Shown in pieces: positions 1 to 10,813 of a stretch of DNA of 64,000 nt (position 1 is its first letter; each line of letters starts with the position of its first letter). Below the pieces are notes generated by a model. The model saw only the letters and a program-made list of their open reading frames with translations. It ran no database searches and was not told the DNA's origin. This DNA is from Tenacibaculum skagerrakense (GTDB lineage Bacteria; Bacteroidota; Bacteroidia; Flavobacteriales; Flavobacteriaceae): NCBI RefSeq assembly GCF_004345825.1, contig NZ_SLXM01000001.1, positions 1-64,000 of the forward strand, read 5' to 3'. A program made the translations under genes and the position numbers.

Positions 1-101
1 TGATCTTTCCATATCTGAAAGGTATTAATTTTTCATATAACTGAAAGTGCTGCAATAAAATTGCAGGGTTTTGAACCCTAAATTGAGACCAATAAGTGAA
101 T

Positions 102-127
102 AAAAAGGCGCCAAATGGCGCCTTTTT
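102..127. terminator. Rho-independent terminator, perfect 11-bp stem
   Basis: An 11-bp perfect inverted repeat (AAAAAGGCGCC / GGCGCCTTTTT) around an AAAT loop, ending in a T-run. It should end a plus-strand transcript from a gene left of the window. The A-run on the other side would also let it work leftwards. It lies inside the longest possible reading of the next gene, which argues for the later start of that gene. Confidence 0.8.
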
Positions 128-164
128 ATTTTGCATATGTAAACAGTAACTTCATTTCTTTCCT

Positions 165-172
165 TATTTTTG
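165..172 (+). promoter_or_regulatory. Candidate -7 box (TATTTTTG) for the aminopeptidase
   Basis: Matches the Bacteroidota -7 consensus TAnnTTTG, 24 bp before the ATG at 196. No TTG is seen 17-23 bp upstream, so this is only a partial promoter match. Confidence 0.3.
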
Positions 173-195
173 ATACACAATTTCAAATTAACACA

Positions 196-1488
196 ATGAA
201 ATATTTACCAATAAACAAACAGTTATTTATAAAAAACAGAAAAAACTTTATGGCACAAATGAAGCCTAATAGTTTAGCTGTTTTTAATTCAAATGATATT
301 TATCCTGTAAGTGCAGATTCTACACTTCCTTTTGAACAACACAGAGATATTTTCTTTTTAAGTGGTGTAGACCAAGAAGAAAGTATTTTAATTGTTTTTC
401 CAGATTGCCCTAAAGAAAACTTACGAGAAGTATTATTCTTAAGAGAAACTAATGAGCATATTGCTGTTTGGGAAGGAGAAAAGCTAACTAAAGAAAAAGC
501 CTTTGAAACAAGCGGCGTAAAAACCGTTTTTTGGTTACAAGATTTAGAAAAAGTGTTGGCTGAAATGATGGCGTATGCTGAAACTGTATATATTAACACG
601 AATGAGCATTACAGAGCAAAAATAGAAACAGAAACTAGAGAAGCTCGTTTTACAAAATGGTTATTAAATAAATATCCTGCACACACTGTAGCGAAAAGTA
701 ACCCTATTTTACAACGTTTACGCTCTGTAAAAGATCAAATAGAATTAGACTTAATTCAGAAAGCTTGTGATATAACTGAAAAAGGATTTAGAAGAATCCT
801 GAATTTTGTTCAGCCTGGCGTTTGGGAATACGAAATTGAAGCAGAATTTTCGCACGAGTTTTTAAGAAACCGTTCTAAAGGTTTTGCTTATACTCCTATT
901 ATTGCTAGCGGTAATAACGCAAATGTTTTACACTATATTGAAAACAACCAACAATGTAAAGCTGGTGATTTAATTTTATTGGATGTTGGTGCTGAGTATG
1001 CAAACTATTCAAGTGATATGAGTAGAACTATTCCTGTTTCTGGACGTTTTACTGATCGTCAAAAAGAAGTTTACAATGCTGTAAATCGTGTTAAAAATGA
1101 TGCTACAAAAATGTTAGTTCCAGGAACTGATTGGGCAGAATATCATAAAGAAGTTGGAAAGTTAATGACTTCTGAGTTGTTAGGCATAGGATTATTAGAC
1201 AAAGCTGATGTTCAAAATGAAAATCCAGATTGGCCAGCGTATAAAAAGTATTTCATGCACGGAACTTCTCACCATATGGGATTAGACACGCATGATTACG
1301 GATTGTTATACGAGCCAATGCAAGCTAATATGGTGTTTACTGTTGAGCCAGGTATTTATATTCCAGAAGAAGGCTTTGGAATTCGTTTAGAAGACGATGT
1401 TGTTATTCAAGAAAAAGGAGAACCTTTTAATCTAATGCGAAATATTCCTATTGAAGTAGAAGAAATCGAAGACATTATGAACAGTTAA
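196..1488 (+). CDS. Xaa-Pro aminopeptidase family protein (M24)
   Basis: A metallo-aminopeptidase expected to remove the N-terminal residue before proline in cytosolic peptides. The N-terminal half is an aminopeptidase P N-terminal domain (contains FEQHRDIFFLSG). The C-terminal half is a pita-bread M24 domain with the metal ligands in order: two Asp in LDVGAEYANYSSDMSRT, His in the HGTSHHMG segment, Glu in TVEPGIYI and Glu in IRLEDD. The 430-residue product has the usual length for this family. The frame is open back to 115, but the first 27 residues would be encoded across a strong terminator and a candidate -7 box, so the ATG at 196 is chosen. It stands alone, followed by a dispersed inverted repeat. 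Confidence 0.93.
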   Translation: MKYLPINKQLFIKNRKNFMAQMKPNSLAVFNSNDIYPVSADSTLPFEQHRDIFFLSGVDQEESILIVFPDCPKENLREVLFLRETNEHIAVWEGEKLTKEKAFETSGVKTVFWLQDLEKVLAEMMAYAETVYINTNEHYRAKIETETREARFTKWLLNKYPAHTVAKSNPILQRLRSVKDQIELDLIQKACDITEKGFRRILNFVQPGVWEYEIEAEFSHEFLRNRSKGFAYTPIIASGNNANVLHYIENNQQCKAGDLILLDVGAEYANYSSDMSRTIPVSGRFTDRQKEVYNAVNRVKNDATKMLVPGTDWAEYHKEVGKLMTSELLGIGLLDKADVQNENPDWPAYKKYFMHGTSHHMGLDTHDYGLLYEPMQANMVFTVEPGIYIPEEGFGIRLEDDVVIQEKGEPFNLMRNIPIEVEEIEDIMNS

Positions 1489-1497
1489 AAATCGTAT

Positions 1498-1575
1498 TTG
1501 TCAAGTCGAGCGCAGTCGAGACTTTATCCATATTTTATATTCACTTATTACTTCTCGACTGCGCTCGAAGTGACA
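1498..1575. repeat. Dispersed inverted repeat (cgagcgcagtcgag type)
   Basis: Two 22-23-bp arms, 1498-1520 and 1554-1575, are complementary except for two positions and enclose an AT-rich 33-bp loop. The arms carry GTCGAGCGCAGTCGAG and its complement. It resembles the REP-like intergenic repeats that also occur in the two large repeat clusters of this window. It may form a hairpin in the aminopeptidase 3' UTR. Confidence 0.75.
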
Positions 1576-1637
1576 TTCTAAAATAATTTCATATTTTTAC
1601 CAAAATTGCACACTGAAAATCAAATTGCTATATAATC

Positions 1638-2375
1638 ATGTCAACACATTTTGAACTAAACAATATCTTGTTTTTAGATATTGAAACGGTTCCTCAACAC
1701 GAGCATTGGGAGGATGTTCCAGAGGAAACTCAACATTTATTTGAACTTAAAACTCAGTATCAGCGTAAAGATGAATACACTGCTGAACAGTTTTATGAAC
1801 GTGCTGGAATTTGGGCAGAGTTCGGCAAAATCATTTGTATTTCTGTAGGTTACTTTGTAGAAAAAGATGGCAATTATCAACTTCGAGTGACTTCTTTTGC
1901 AGACAAGAATGAAGCTGCTTTATTAACGAATTTTAAAAAGCTATTAGACTCCCATTTTAACCTGAAAAACCATCTTTTATGTGCGCACAATGGTAAGGAA
2001 TTTGATTTTCCTTATATCGCCAGAAGAATGGTTATTAATGGAATAACATTACCAAAAAAACTGAATTTATTTGGAAAAAAACCATGGGAAGTTCCGCATT
2101 TAGACACAATGGAATTATGGAAGTTTGGTGATTATAAACATTTTACTTCGTTAAACCTACTTACTCATATTTTAGGAATTCCATCACCTAAACAAGATAT
2201 TAATGGAAGTGAGGTAGCTAACGTATACTACAAAGAAAAGGACATTTATAGAATCATTCGTTATTGTGAAAATGATACTATCGCTGTGGCTCAATTACTT
2301 CTTAGGTTTCATAATTTACCAATCTTAGAAGAACAAAATATACTTCAAGTAAATCTACAATTAGAAAACAGCTAG
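1638..2375 (+). CDS. Predicted 3'-5' exonuclease, DNA polymerase B-like (DEDD)
   Basis: A 245-residue RNase H-fold exonuclease of the type annotated as PolB-related 3'-5' exonuclease (PF10108). Motif Exo I is LFLDIETVP near residues 12-20 (Asp/Glu metal ligands). The Exo II region is CAHNGKEFDFPYIARR near 115-130. Exo III is YCENDTIAVAQLL near 210-222, which supplies the last Asp. It probably acts on DNA in repair, or as a stand-alone proofreading-type nuclease. The ATG at 1638 is the only sensible start. It is followed 35 bp later by a strong palindromic terminator shared with the convergent RHS gene. Confidence 0.85.
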   Translation: MSTHFELNNILFLDIETVPQHEHWEDVPEETQHLFELKTQYQRKDEYTAEQFYERAGIWAEFGKIICISVGYFVEKDGNYQLRVTSFADKNEAALLTNFKKLLDSHFNLKNHLLCAHNGKEFDFPYIARRMVINGITLPKKLNLFGKKPWEVPHLDTMELWKFGDYKHFTSLNLLTHILGIPSPKQDINGSEVANVYYKEKDIYRIIRYCENDTIAVAQLLLRFHNLPILEEQNILQVNLQLENS

Positions 2376-2409
2376 GTTAGCTATATTTTTTTGGGTATAA
2401 ATAGTAAAT

Positions 2410-2443
2410 AAAACGCAAAGAGCTTATAAGCTCTTTGCGTTTT
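2410..2443. terminator. Bidirectional terminator, perfect 17-bp palindrome
   Basis: A perfect 34-bp palindrome centred between 2426 and 2427 (core AAGAGCTTATAAGCTCTT) with an A-run on the left and a T-run on the right. It sits between two convergent genes (1638-2375 on plus, 2457-10712 on minus) and can end both transcripts. Confidence 0.85.
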
Positions 2444-2456
2444 TTATTAAGATAAA

Positions 2457-5400
2457 TTACTCATTTGCAGTATCCCAAAAATTCGGATTTAAAAATAATG
2501 CTGCTTGAGAACCAACACTTCCTTGCATAGCAGGATTAAATGATTTTAAACCATAAAAATCAGATTGTCCTGAACTTGAAGAAGTCCCGTAAGAACTATC
2601 CCCACTGCTTTTAGCATCAGAAGCCTGAGAAGAAGAGAAAAACATCGCTTCTACAGCCTGCTTTGTTAATGCAGCGACACCACTTCCTAAAGTTGGTAAG
2701 GCAAATTTTCCTAAAACAAAAGATTGTAATCCTCCAATAATAGGAACACTTACGTTAGGAACTCTACTCACAAATGATGGTAGTGGAATAACTCCCATAG
2801 AACCAAAAGAACTATATGCATCACTAACTTGTGTTAATGATCTGTAATTATAGGTTAAATTGGCATTTCCTAATTGTTCAAAACGTAAAGATTGAATTGT
2901 AGCTAAGGCACCTCCTCCACCAGCAATTCCACCAGCAATAGCGCCTCCAACTGCACCAGTAACCGAGCCTTTTAACAGCGCATTTTGCCAGCTTCCGCTG
3001 TTTTGAACACCAAATGCATCATTTACAAAATATTGACTTACACCTTGTGCTCCTCCAACAACTGCACCGACGGCTGCTCCAACTCCAGCTCCTGCGGCTA
3101 CTCCGGCTATTATTCCTCCTGTGGTTGTCGTTGCAGCTGCGGCCGCGGCAGATCCTGCTGCAAAGGCTCCAACACCTCCTGCTGCAGATAACGCTCCAGC
3201 AACGGCTCCGATTCCGGCTCCTGCAAAAATATATCCTGCCAAAGCTCCACCAGATAATCCTGCTTTTACACCTGTATAAGCTGCAACTCCACCACCAACA
3301 GCGGCTCCAACTACTGCTCCTACAATTAAAATTACCAAAATAGTAGCAATTTCTCCTGATGGATCGGTTAAATTGATAGGGTTGTTATTACAATATGCAA
3401 AAGGACTTCCGTATTGGAATCTTGGATCCACAGAATAAAAACGACATAATTCTGGATCGTAAAGCCTTGCTCGATAATTATAAAGTTTCAATTCTTTTTC
3501 AAACTCTTGACCTATGAACAAATACGTATACTTAGATAAGTCTCCGTAACTAGTATCCATTATTTGTCCGAAAGGTAAATAATCAATCATAGCTTCTACA
3601 GTTCCTTCACTACTAACCACTGCACGAACAGAGCCTTGCTGGTCTTTTATCATAAAGAATAAACCTTCATTTGAAACTTTTCCTATAAGACCACCAACTC
3701 CGTAAATATATTGCGTAATCTCTTCGGTAATTTCAATTAATGGTAAATCGTTTAATCCGTGTACATATACTTTCTTCTTATTATCTGAAGAATTTTTAAC
3801 TACACGTTGTTGTAAACCATTATACTCGTAGGATTGCTCTAGTCCATTCGTTAATTGAATAGATACTGGAAGATTCGTTAACGTATCGTATATTATTTTA
3901 TCGATTGAATTAGATGAAGATTTTATAGTATTTCCATATACATCGTACTCATAAACTCTATTAATTTCTTCATTACTAGAACTAACATTTATTACTTTGT
4001 TTGTTCCTTCATCGTAGGTATAGTTGAGCGTTTCATTCTCAGAGGTGATGGTTTCAATATTACCATTAGCATCGTAAGTAGTTGGTGCCGTTACTCCAAC
4101 ATTGAATTTGTTATTACTACTATGCGCAGCAACAATTAACTGTCCGACATTATTGTACTTATAACGATAGTCAAAAGAATTCTCTGGCTTGATATAATTC
4201 GTAGTAACAGCATTTGCAATACTTCCATTAAAATATTTTGCATCTTCATAACCACCATTCGTATAAGAATATCCTAACTTTAAGATTGGATTATCATCTG
4301 AAAACTGATTCATAATTTCTTTAATCCAACCCGGTGAAGCATACGTTAGCTTTCGCTCTATAGCATTTTCTTTTCTTGAATTAAATACTTCAGAAGCAAT
4401 ACTACCATCTGCATTATAAGTATACTTAGCAAACTTATCGGTACTTTCTGGAACACCAATGGCTGTATTTTGACCTAGAATATTATACTGATAAACTACA
4501 CTTGGAACAGGAGAATTTTCAGGATAATTAACAGACAATACATTTCCTAAGTTATTGTATGTATAGGTGGTTTTTTGCTCAGTTTCTCCTTCTATTAAAA
4601 GAGTGGAAGCTGTTGTATTTCCATACCTATCATACTTGTAACCATTAGAGATTTTTTTACCATTAGATTGACTGAATGCTTTCCATAATCGACCAATTAA
4701 AGTAATATCACTACCATCTCCATCGTACTCATTTAACTTGCTCCAAGAAGTATTGCTTGGGTAATTAGAATCTGTATTCGCTATTTCTTGCCATTCAGAA
4801 CCATCTCCCCACACACCTGGTATTGTTCCTTCTTCAGTAATTCGACCTAAAATATCATATTTCTTATAAGCAATTGTCCCTGCTGCTTCATTCAAAGAAT
4901 TGGTACTAAAACGAATCTGACCTGATGAATCATAAACAAATTTAGTCGCTCCCGAATCTGGCGTGGTAATTTGAGTTAATTGATGTAAGAAATTATATGA
5001 TTTATGAATACTGAAATCTGCTTGATTTTCAGTCATTCCAAAATAATTTGGCGGCAAAACCTGAACTAAATCTCCTTTAGGATTATAAACTTGTTGTGTA
5101 GCATTGCTTATTGAATTCTCCTCGTCTTTACCATCTGTTTGTTTTGCTAAAACTCTCCCCGCTCTATCTTTCAATTCGTAAACTTTTGCTCCATCTGAAT
5201 CCATAACTAAATTCACCAAATAATACCCTTTTACAAAATTGACTCCTGCAATCTTAGACTGATCTTCAACTCCGTAACGATAAACGCCAACATGACTATT
5301 GGTTTCCGTAATCGCAAACTCTTTGCCAGGCAAACCAGATTTGATAGCACGTTTTAAAGGTGAATTTTCGTACAAAGTTCTACTGTAAGGATATCCTTCA

Positions 5401-8400
5401 TCTTCTGGATAATACTCACTCACCTCTCCAGTCATGATTCCAGTTATTGGATCGAACGCTGTGATAAAATTAGGTCTATATCCAAACGATTCATCTGTAA
5501 ATCCTGCTATTTTAGTTTCTACCGTTTGAGCCGATAAAGCATTGTACATTTTTTCTCTTACCAAGCAGTGGTTATCTCCCATAACTTGTGTCTGTATGTC
5601 TTTTGCATTTCCATCTTTGTATGCTACAGATGCCTGAGGACTTTGGTACGTTGTCATGTTAGAAAATGCTATATCTCCTTTAGCAGTTAACCTCATAACT
5701 CCTGAAAGTGTAGTTGTACTTGTTTCTGCAAAAATTTGTTTTCCATCAGCAAATAAGTAAAACACTCCTCCTACATGTACTAAACAAACATTTACAGGTG
5801 CTTTAGTAGCTTCCTGATTTTGTATTGTTTTTCCGTCTAAAAGTAGTTTCCAACCATTTTGTTGAGACCATGAAGCTTTAACTTGATCAATACTAATTTC
5901 AAATTCTGAATTAGGAAGATCATTAACAATCAAAGAAAAAAGAAGTGCATAGTTAAGCTGATTTTCAGCTGTTTGCCAAGTTATAGTATCTTCTTGATTC
6001 GCATTATACAACAAGTTACCTTGTTTTGTAGACCATAACGAAGGCGTTTCTGGAATCCACTCGTTCCAAATTTGAGTTCCCTTTGTAAATGTTTCATAAA
6101 TACCTCCGTTACTAGCGGCAATTTGACGTACACAATTTGGGTCATTCAGCGGAAAACTAAAATCCTCAGTAGTATCCCATTGACGAATTCTATAAATAAC
6201 ATTTCCATTTTTAGCATTTTCGGCTGGTCCTACTTCTCCAATTTTATCTTGTAACGCATCATAAGCATATCGAGTCACATCTGCATTTGCACCCACCCTT
6301 GCCATTTCAATTTTATTGGAATTGTAAACACTTATAGAAACTTGTCCAACAACAGGAGTGAACGTAATATTATTCAACGCAATTGCTTTGTTAGTTTTTC
6401 CGTTTACTAGTGTTAATGAAGTTTCTAAATTATCTGAAGCGACAACAGTTTGCCAGTATATCCATTTTTCCTCTTCATCAATAGTAATATTTACACGTTG
6501 TTTTCCATTGGTATTGGTAATTTCCCAATAAACTTCTCCACCATCAGACAGAAATCCTTTTTCTAATTTTACCCATGATGATAAAATACAATTCTCTTCA
6601 GGTAGTATTTCAGAACGTTTACTTAATGAATCACCAATTCCTAACTGTAAACTTGAATATCCAGTGAAAGCATCACCTTGCACTAAATTATCTTCAAAAC
6701 TAGAATTAGTTCCATTTAATTTCCAATCTTGCTCATAACACTCATAACTTTCAAAGCCAGTATAAAAACTCTGATTAGTTCCTGCATTTACAAAAGAAGC
6801 TACTTTATGAATTTCCTCACGGTCAAAAATGGTAGTTTCTACTTTACCTGAGACGTCTTGCTCTTGAGAAATTACTCCGAATACTGTTCTTTCTAATACT
6901 GTATTTACCAATTGCCATTTTGATGCAGTTTGTTCTATAGAGTCTGGTAGGTTTTCAATAAAATCTGAAATAGTTAACTCTTCTTTTAAGACATATGCTT
7001 TGGAAGTACACCAAACTGTTTTTTCTGTAGTATCTGAAAATAAAAAATTAGCTGGTGCGTATGTTTGTAAACTTCCGGCATAACATTCTTCAGTTCCCCC
7101 AAATGGAATAACACTACTGAATTGTGTTAATGAAATATCGATTGCATTGCGTTCCAAAAACCACGGGTATGCTTGATAAGCATAGGTATAATAAGTACGT
7201 AATGTTTCTATTTCGCCTTCTCCGTTAATATTGTCATACTCCTCTAAAATTAACTTTCCGTACGTATCATCGTACGTATATCTCACTGTTTTTTCTAGGC
7301 CATCATTTATAGTTATCTCACTTTTAGAACGCACATAACCACCGAATAAATCGACTCGCTCTCCATTTCGAGTAATTTGTGTAAATGGTTGTACTTGAGA
7401 AATTTCTTCTGTTAAAATGTTACCGCTCTTATCAAAAGTTCTTCTATTAATCAACTGACCATCTAATAAACTACTTGATTTCTCATCTGTATTACTAGAC
7501 TTAAATCTGCTTGTTTTTTTATGTAAACTATCTAGTAGCAAACCATTGTAATAAATATTCTCTACGTAACCGAACTCAGGGTTCTCTATAGAATTTGTTC
7601 CTGGATAATATAAACTTCTATAATACTTTACAACAGAACCTGTTGGGTCGCAAGTAGCAGAGTTTAAATCGAAAACATACTTTGTAACACTTACGTTATA
7701 ACCATCATTTCTAGACATTGTGTCTACACAATAATCTATTACATTGCCTTCTAACGTTCCTTCTAGGTAACGATGTATCGTAATACTATCTGCATCTTTA
7801 AACTCTTTATTTAATGGCAAAGATGTTACAAACGTTGAAGGCCCAGCAGGATACTGTCCATTCGTATTTCTACTAATCATTCCTTCTCTATCTATTGATG
7901 TAAAAAAACGTTGATTTATAACTTCTTCATGTCCTAAAAATTGGTTCTGAATTGTCCAAACTGAAGAACTTTTTGGATAACCATTTACATCAGTATTTAG
8001 ATAGGATAAAAACTGTGGTCCTTGATTAATCATGGTTGTACTGTTAATATCTTCAGGCAATTCTTCATGTGAGGTAACTGCATTTTCCCAATTTGTTTGA
8101 GAACCTCTACGATAAACATTACTACCCATGGTAGCAATATCAGCTCCTGCAGTTGGGAAAAAATGGACTTTCCTGTTTGGTGTTAAATCTTGTTTTTCGA
8201 GTAGTACCGCTGGTTGATTGTTCCACACAAATGAATTAATTGTCGGATCAAAACTTAATAATTTTGAATCACAAGCATATTCTCTGTTACTGGTGTAAAG
8301 TGCATAGTCATCTCCGTAAGCAAACCAGTTAATATCGCTATCATTATACGTACTCCTGTAAGACAAACTATCGTTCTTTAACCACTTTTCCCCATTAAAG

Positions 8401-10712
8401 CGTAATAAAAATGGTCCTGACGCCACCATTGCATTTGCTATAATTTTAGCGATAAAAGGAACTGTTATTGTTTTTGAAGGGCTACTTTTTGCTAGATAAT
8501 AATGAAAGTCTGATGTTTGTAAATCTTCAAAGTTTTCATTCCATTGAATCATTTTTACCGTATAATCAAAACGTAAAGAAACTTCGCTAGTAATGTATGT
8601 GAGTGCAATGAATGAAGGACTTGCTGTAAACCCAAATGTTTCTTTTGGTTTATTTCCACCAATAGTAAAGGTTAATGTTGTAGTAGCTCCAGATTTCCAT
8701 TCATTTAAATCGTCGAGATAAAACATACTAAAATCGTTATGATGTTCTCCACCAACGTCAGGGTTATAATCTAAAATAGCGTAGTATTTACTACTTGCAA
8801 CTAAAAATGGAATTGCATTTGGATTGCCTCTTTGTAACTCCTCACTAATATCTTCTGAAATCCACTCTTTCGTAAATGCATTCCACGTATATCGGAAAAG
8901 TTTTCTGTTAACTTTATCACAGACTAAGAAGAAATTATCTCCTGCAACAACTTCTATGTTTGCCGATTGTAAAAGAATAGGATCTAGTTCAAACCAATCG
9001 CCCCAATTTCTATTGTTTTTGTGATATACATGAACTCCTGAAGTTGAATTTTGAACTGATGAATAATGGAAACAAACAAAATCTTTACTGGCTACAGCAT
9101 TTAGACTATCAATATCAGCTTTAGCAGAAAAAACACTTTGAGCTGGTTCCCAAGATTGCCATCTTCCTACCCAAGTATATAATGCTACATCTAATTGCTC
9201 TGTTGTTCCGTTTTGCCATGCATTGAAAACAAAATCGCCTCCATACCAAACTTTTGGTGTTCCTACTCTAGGCCAAGGGTTTTCAATAGTAATTTGTCGA
9301 TCACATTGCGTTAATTCTTGTTTTTTATATTGATACGTAATTTCTGCTCCCTCAGGAGTTATAGCGCTTTTTAGCGCACCTGCATTGTCATTTCCTGATG
9401 GCCAATATGAAAATAAGAGTCCTGGTTTTGCATTGCCATTACCGTATATCTTTTGAATTCCTACTAATGTTCTTTTGATGGTGTCTCCGTATAAAAAAGA
9501 GCTCTTATCATAGTTGCTAAAGTTGGACGTTTCATCATAACTCAGTTGTTGAGTATATAAAACCTTTCCTTTACTGTTTTGTACTACAATAGCATCTAAA
9601 TATTTTGTTTTGTATTGATCTTGATACGGACTAGGATCGTTGTTTGGAACAGCTCCATAAGGATCATTAAAATGCGGAGACATATACTCACGAGCTCCTG
9701 CCGGATCATTGATTACATACTCTTTTTCTTGATACTGAAATAGCACTTCTCTGCTGAACATATCTGTAATTTTAGAGATGTAACTTTCCTTGGTAAACTC
9801 CATTCCATTTTCTCCGACTTTTTGCATCACAACATCGTAATAGAACTGAATTTTATCTCCAAATAAATTTTCTACTGTTGCTAAATTCCACGCACTTACA
9901 AACTGTGATTGTAATGAGTCTCCTGTTTCTGAATCTACAACACTTGAAGAACCTTTCCAGTTATTCCAACGAACAGCATATTGTAGCACATTTCTGTCTT
10001 TATCATTGTCATTATTTCCTCCATACCTGTAAATAGTTCCGTCATCTTTAACTACTTCCCAAGATTCAAACTCAGGATAATAAATAATATGGCTAAAATC
10101 GAACTGAAAACATTCAAACGATAAACCTGCACTTGTTATAACTAGTTTATTGTCTTCCTTATGTGCTTTATAAGTTCTTTTGTTATTAGCATCAGAAATA
10201 TGCCATTTATCGTCGGCTATTCTAGAAATGGTCGCCTTTGTGTTTAATGGTAGTCCGGATTGTTGAAAAGCTTGTTGAAAGTTACTTGAAACTCCTTTGC
10301 TTAATTCTTCTACTAAGGATACATCTAGTGTAGCTCTTTCCCAATTTTTATTACTACGTATTAACTCTGTTGGGTTGTTATCATTGTAAATGAAATACGT
10401 GTTATCATTTGAGGTTGCATTACCTAATGTTTCAACTTCAATCCTTTGAAAAGGTAAGGTCCAACCTAATCCAATGATTCCTGTTGGCTTTTCAACATTA
10501 GAAACATTAATCGTGTTTTTTATATTACTTCCATAAGAAGCAGTGACTTTAAAATCTAGGCCATTTCTTCCTTGAAGACTTACTAAATCTAATGCAAGAT
10601 TTACATCTCCGCGAAAAAGATTGACACTATCTTTAAAAATATCATTTCCATTCTCTTCAAATTGCGTGCTTCGAATTGATGGTATTTGTTTATTGGTGAC
10701 TTCTGAACTCAT
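2457..10712 (-). CDS. Giant RHS/YD-repeat protein with glycine-rich C-terminal tail
   Basis: 2751 residues with no signal peptide. The N-terminal 450 residues resemble the RHS shell start of TcB/SpvB-type proteins (SVNLFRGDVNLALDLVSLQG). Residues about 480-900 have repeated aromatic strands that suggest a beta-propeller. Regions near 1330-1460 and 1540-1680 look like jelly-roll/LamG-type sugar-binding modules. YD repeats cover about 1850-2370. An RHS core lies at about 2375-2452 (LPFGQIM, LYNYRARLYDPELCRFYSVDP, then NPINLTDPSGE). The roughly 300-residue tail opens with Gly/Ala-rich membrane-like segments, has low-complexity Ser stretches, and shows no toxin motif I recognise. Its role is probably a cell-surface or delivered RHS shell protein. 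No T6SS or immunity gene is visible. The order of modules is inferred from the sequence, not from a search. Confidence 0.85.
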   Translation of the reverse strand: MSSEVTNKQIPSIRSTQFEENGNDIFKDSVNLFRGDVNLALDLVSLQGRNGLDFKVTASYGSNIKNTINVSNVEKPTGIIGLGWTLPFQRIEVETLGNATSNDNTYFIYNDNNPTELIRSNKNWERATLDVSLVEELSKGVSSNFQQAFQQSGLPLNTKATISRIADDKWHISDANNKRTYKAHKEDNKLVITSAGLSFECFQFDFSHIIYYPEFESWEVVKDDGTIYRYGGNNDNDKDRNVLQYAVRWNNWKGSSSVVDSETGDSLQSQFVSAWNLATVENLFGDKIQFYYDVVMQKVGENGMEFTKESYISKITDMFSREVLFQYQEKEYVINDPAGAREYMSPHFNDPYGAVPNNDPSPYQDQYKTKYLDAIVVQNSKGKVLYTQQLSYDETSNFSNYDKSSFLYGDTIKRTLVGIQKIYGNGNAKPGLLFSYWPSGNDNAGALKSAITPEGAEITYQYKKQELTQCDRQITIENPWPRVGTPKVWYGGDFVFNAWQNGTTEQLDVALYTWVGRWQSWEPAQSVFSAKADIDSLNAVASKDFVCFHYSSVQNSTSGVHVYHKNNRNWGDWFELDPILLQSANIEVVAGDNFFLVCDKVNRKLFRYTWNAFTKEWISEDISEELQRGNPNAIPFLVASSKYYAILDYNPDVGGEHHNDFSMFYLDDLNEWKSGATTTLTFTIGGNKPKETFGFTASPSFIALTYITSEVSLRFDYTVKMIQWNENFEDLQTSDFHYYLAKSSPSKTITVPFIAKIIANAMVASGPFLLRFNGEKWLKNDSLSYRSTYNDSDINWFAYGDDYALYTSNREYACDSKLLSFDPTINSFVWNNQPAVLLEKQDLTPNRKVHFFPTAGADIATMGSNVYRRGSQTNWENAVTSHEELPEDINSTTMINQGPQFLSYLNTDVNGYPKSSSVWTIQNQFLGHEEVINQRFFTSIDREGMISRNTNGQYPAGPSTFVTSLPLNKEFKDADSITIHRYLEGTLEGNVIDYCVDTMSRNDGYNVSVTKYVFDLNSATCDPTGSVVKYYRSLYYPGTNSIENPEFGYVENIYYNGLLLDSLHKKTSRFKSSNTDEKSSSLLDGQLINRRTFDKSGNILTEEISQVQPFTQITRNGERVDLFGGYVRSKSEITINDGLEKTVRYTYDDTYGKLILEEYDNINGEGEIETLRTYYTYAYQAYPWFLERNAIDISLTQFSSVIPFGGTEECYAGSLQTYAPANFLFSDTTEKTVWCTSKAYVLKEELTISDFIENLPDSIEQTASKWQLVNTVLERTVFGVISQEQDVSGKVETTIFDREEIHKVASFVNAGTNQSFYTGFESYECYEQDWKLNGTNSSFEDNLVQGDAFTGYSSLQLGIGDSLSKRSEILPEENCILSSWVKLEKGFLSDGGEVYWEITNTNGKQRVNITIDEEEKWIYWQTVVASDNLETSLTLVNGKTNKAIALNNITFTPVVGQVSISVYNSNKIEMARVGANADVTRYAYDALQDKIGEVGPAENAKNGNVIYRIRQWDTTEDFSFPLNDPNCVRQIAASNGGIYETFTKGTQIWNEWIPETPSLWSTKQGNLLYNANQEDTITWQTAENQLNYALLFSLIVNDLPNSEFEISIDQVKASWSQQNGWKLLLDGKTIQNQEATKAPVNVCLVHVGGVFYLFADGKQIFAETSTTTLSGVMRLTAKGDIAFSNMTTYQSPQASVAYKDGNAKDIQTQVMGDNHCLVREKMYNALSAQTVETKIAGFTDESFGYRPNFITAFDPITGIMTGEVSEYYPEDEGYPYSRTLYENSPLKRAIKSGLPGKEFAITETNSHVGVYRYGVEDQSKIAGVNFVKGYYLVNLVMDSDGAKVYELKDRAGRVLAKQTDGKDEENSISNATQQVYNPKGDLVQVLPPNYFGMTENQADFSIHKSYNFLHQLTQITTPDSGATKFVYDSSGQIRFSTNSLNEAAGTIAYKKYDILGRITEEGTIPGVWGDGSEWQEIANTDSNYPSNTSWSKLNEYDGDGSDITLIGRLWKAFSQSNGKKISNGYKYDRYGNTTASTLLIEGETEQKTTYTYNNLGNVLSVNYPENSPVPSVVYQYNILGQNTAIGVPESTDKFAKYTYNADGSIASEVFNSRKENAIERKLTYASPGWIKEIMNQFSDDNPILKLGYSYTNGGYEDAKYFNGSIANAVTTNYIKPENSFDYRYKYNNVGQLIVAAHSSNNKFNVGVTAPTTYDANGNIETITSENETLNYTYDEGTNKVINVSSSNEEINRVYEYDVYGNTIKSSSNSIDKIIYDTLTNLPVSIQLTNGLEQSYEYNGLQQRVVKNSSDNKKKVYVHGLNDLPLIEITEEITQYIYGVGGLIGKVSNEGLFFMIKDQQGSVRAVVSSEGTVEAMIDYLPFGQIMDTSYGDLSKYTYLFIGQEFEKELKLYNYRARLYDPELCRFYSVDPRFQYGSPFAYCNNNPINLTDPSGEIATILVILIVGAVVGAAVGGGVAAYTGVKAGLSGGALAGYIFAGAGIGAVAGALSAAGGVGAFAAGSAAAAAATTTTGGIIAGVAAGAGVGAAVGAVVGGAQGVSQYFVNDAFGVQNSGSWQNALLKGSVTGAVGGAIAGGIAGGGGALATIQSLRFEQLGNANLTYNYRSLTQVSDAYSSFGSMGVIPLPSFVSRVPNVSVPIIGGLQSFVLGKFALPTLGSGVAALTKQAVEAMFFSSSQASDAKSSGDSSYGTSSSSGQSDFYGLKSFNPAMQGSVGSQAALFLNPNFWDTANE

Positions 10713-10813
10713 TTCGTTTTAGTTTTGGTGGGTTAATTAATAGCATATACCTTCCAAAACAACACGGTGGTACTGTTGAAAAACCATATGAATTAGGAAG
10801 TTATATGAAAAAA

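Noticed and set aside
60..80. tRNA 3' end (hairpin AGGGTTTTGAACCCT)
   Set aside because: The hairpin lacks the TTCGAAT-type T-loop, the CCA end and the rest of the cloverleaf.
3014..3343. Leucine-rich ORF opposite the RHS gene tail
   Set aside because: It is the antisense shadow of the Gly/Ala-rich codons of the RHS C-terminus.
2457..3356. Polymorphic toxin domain at the RHS C-terminus
   Set aside because: The tail is Gly/Ala/Ser-rich with membrane-like segments, no nuclease, deaminase or ART motif, and there is no immunity gene downstream.
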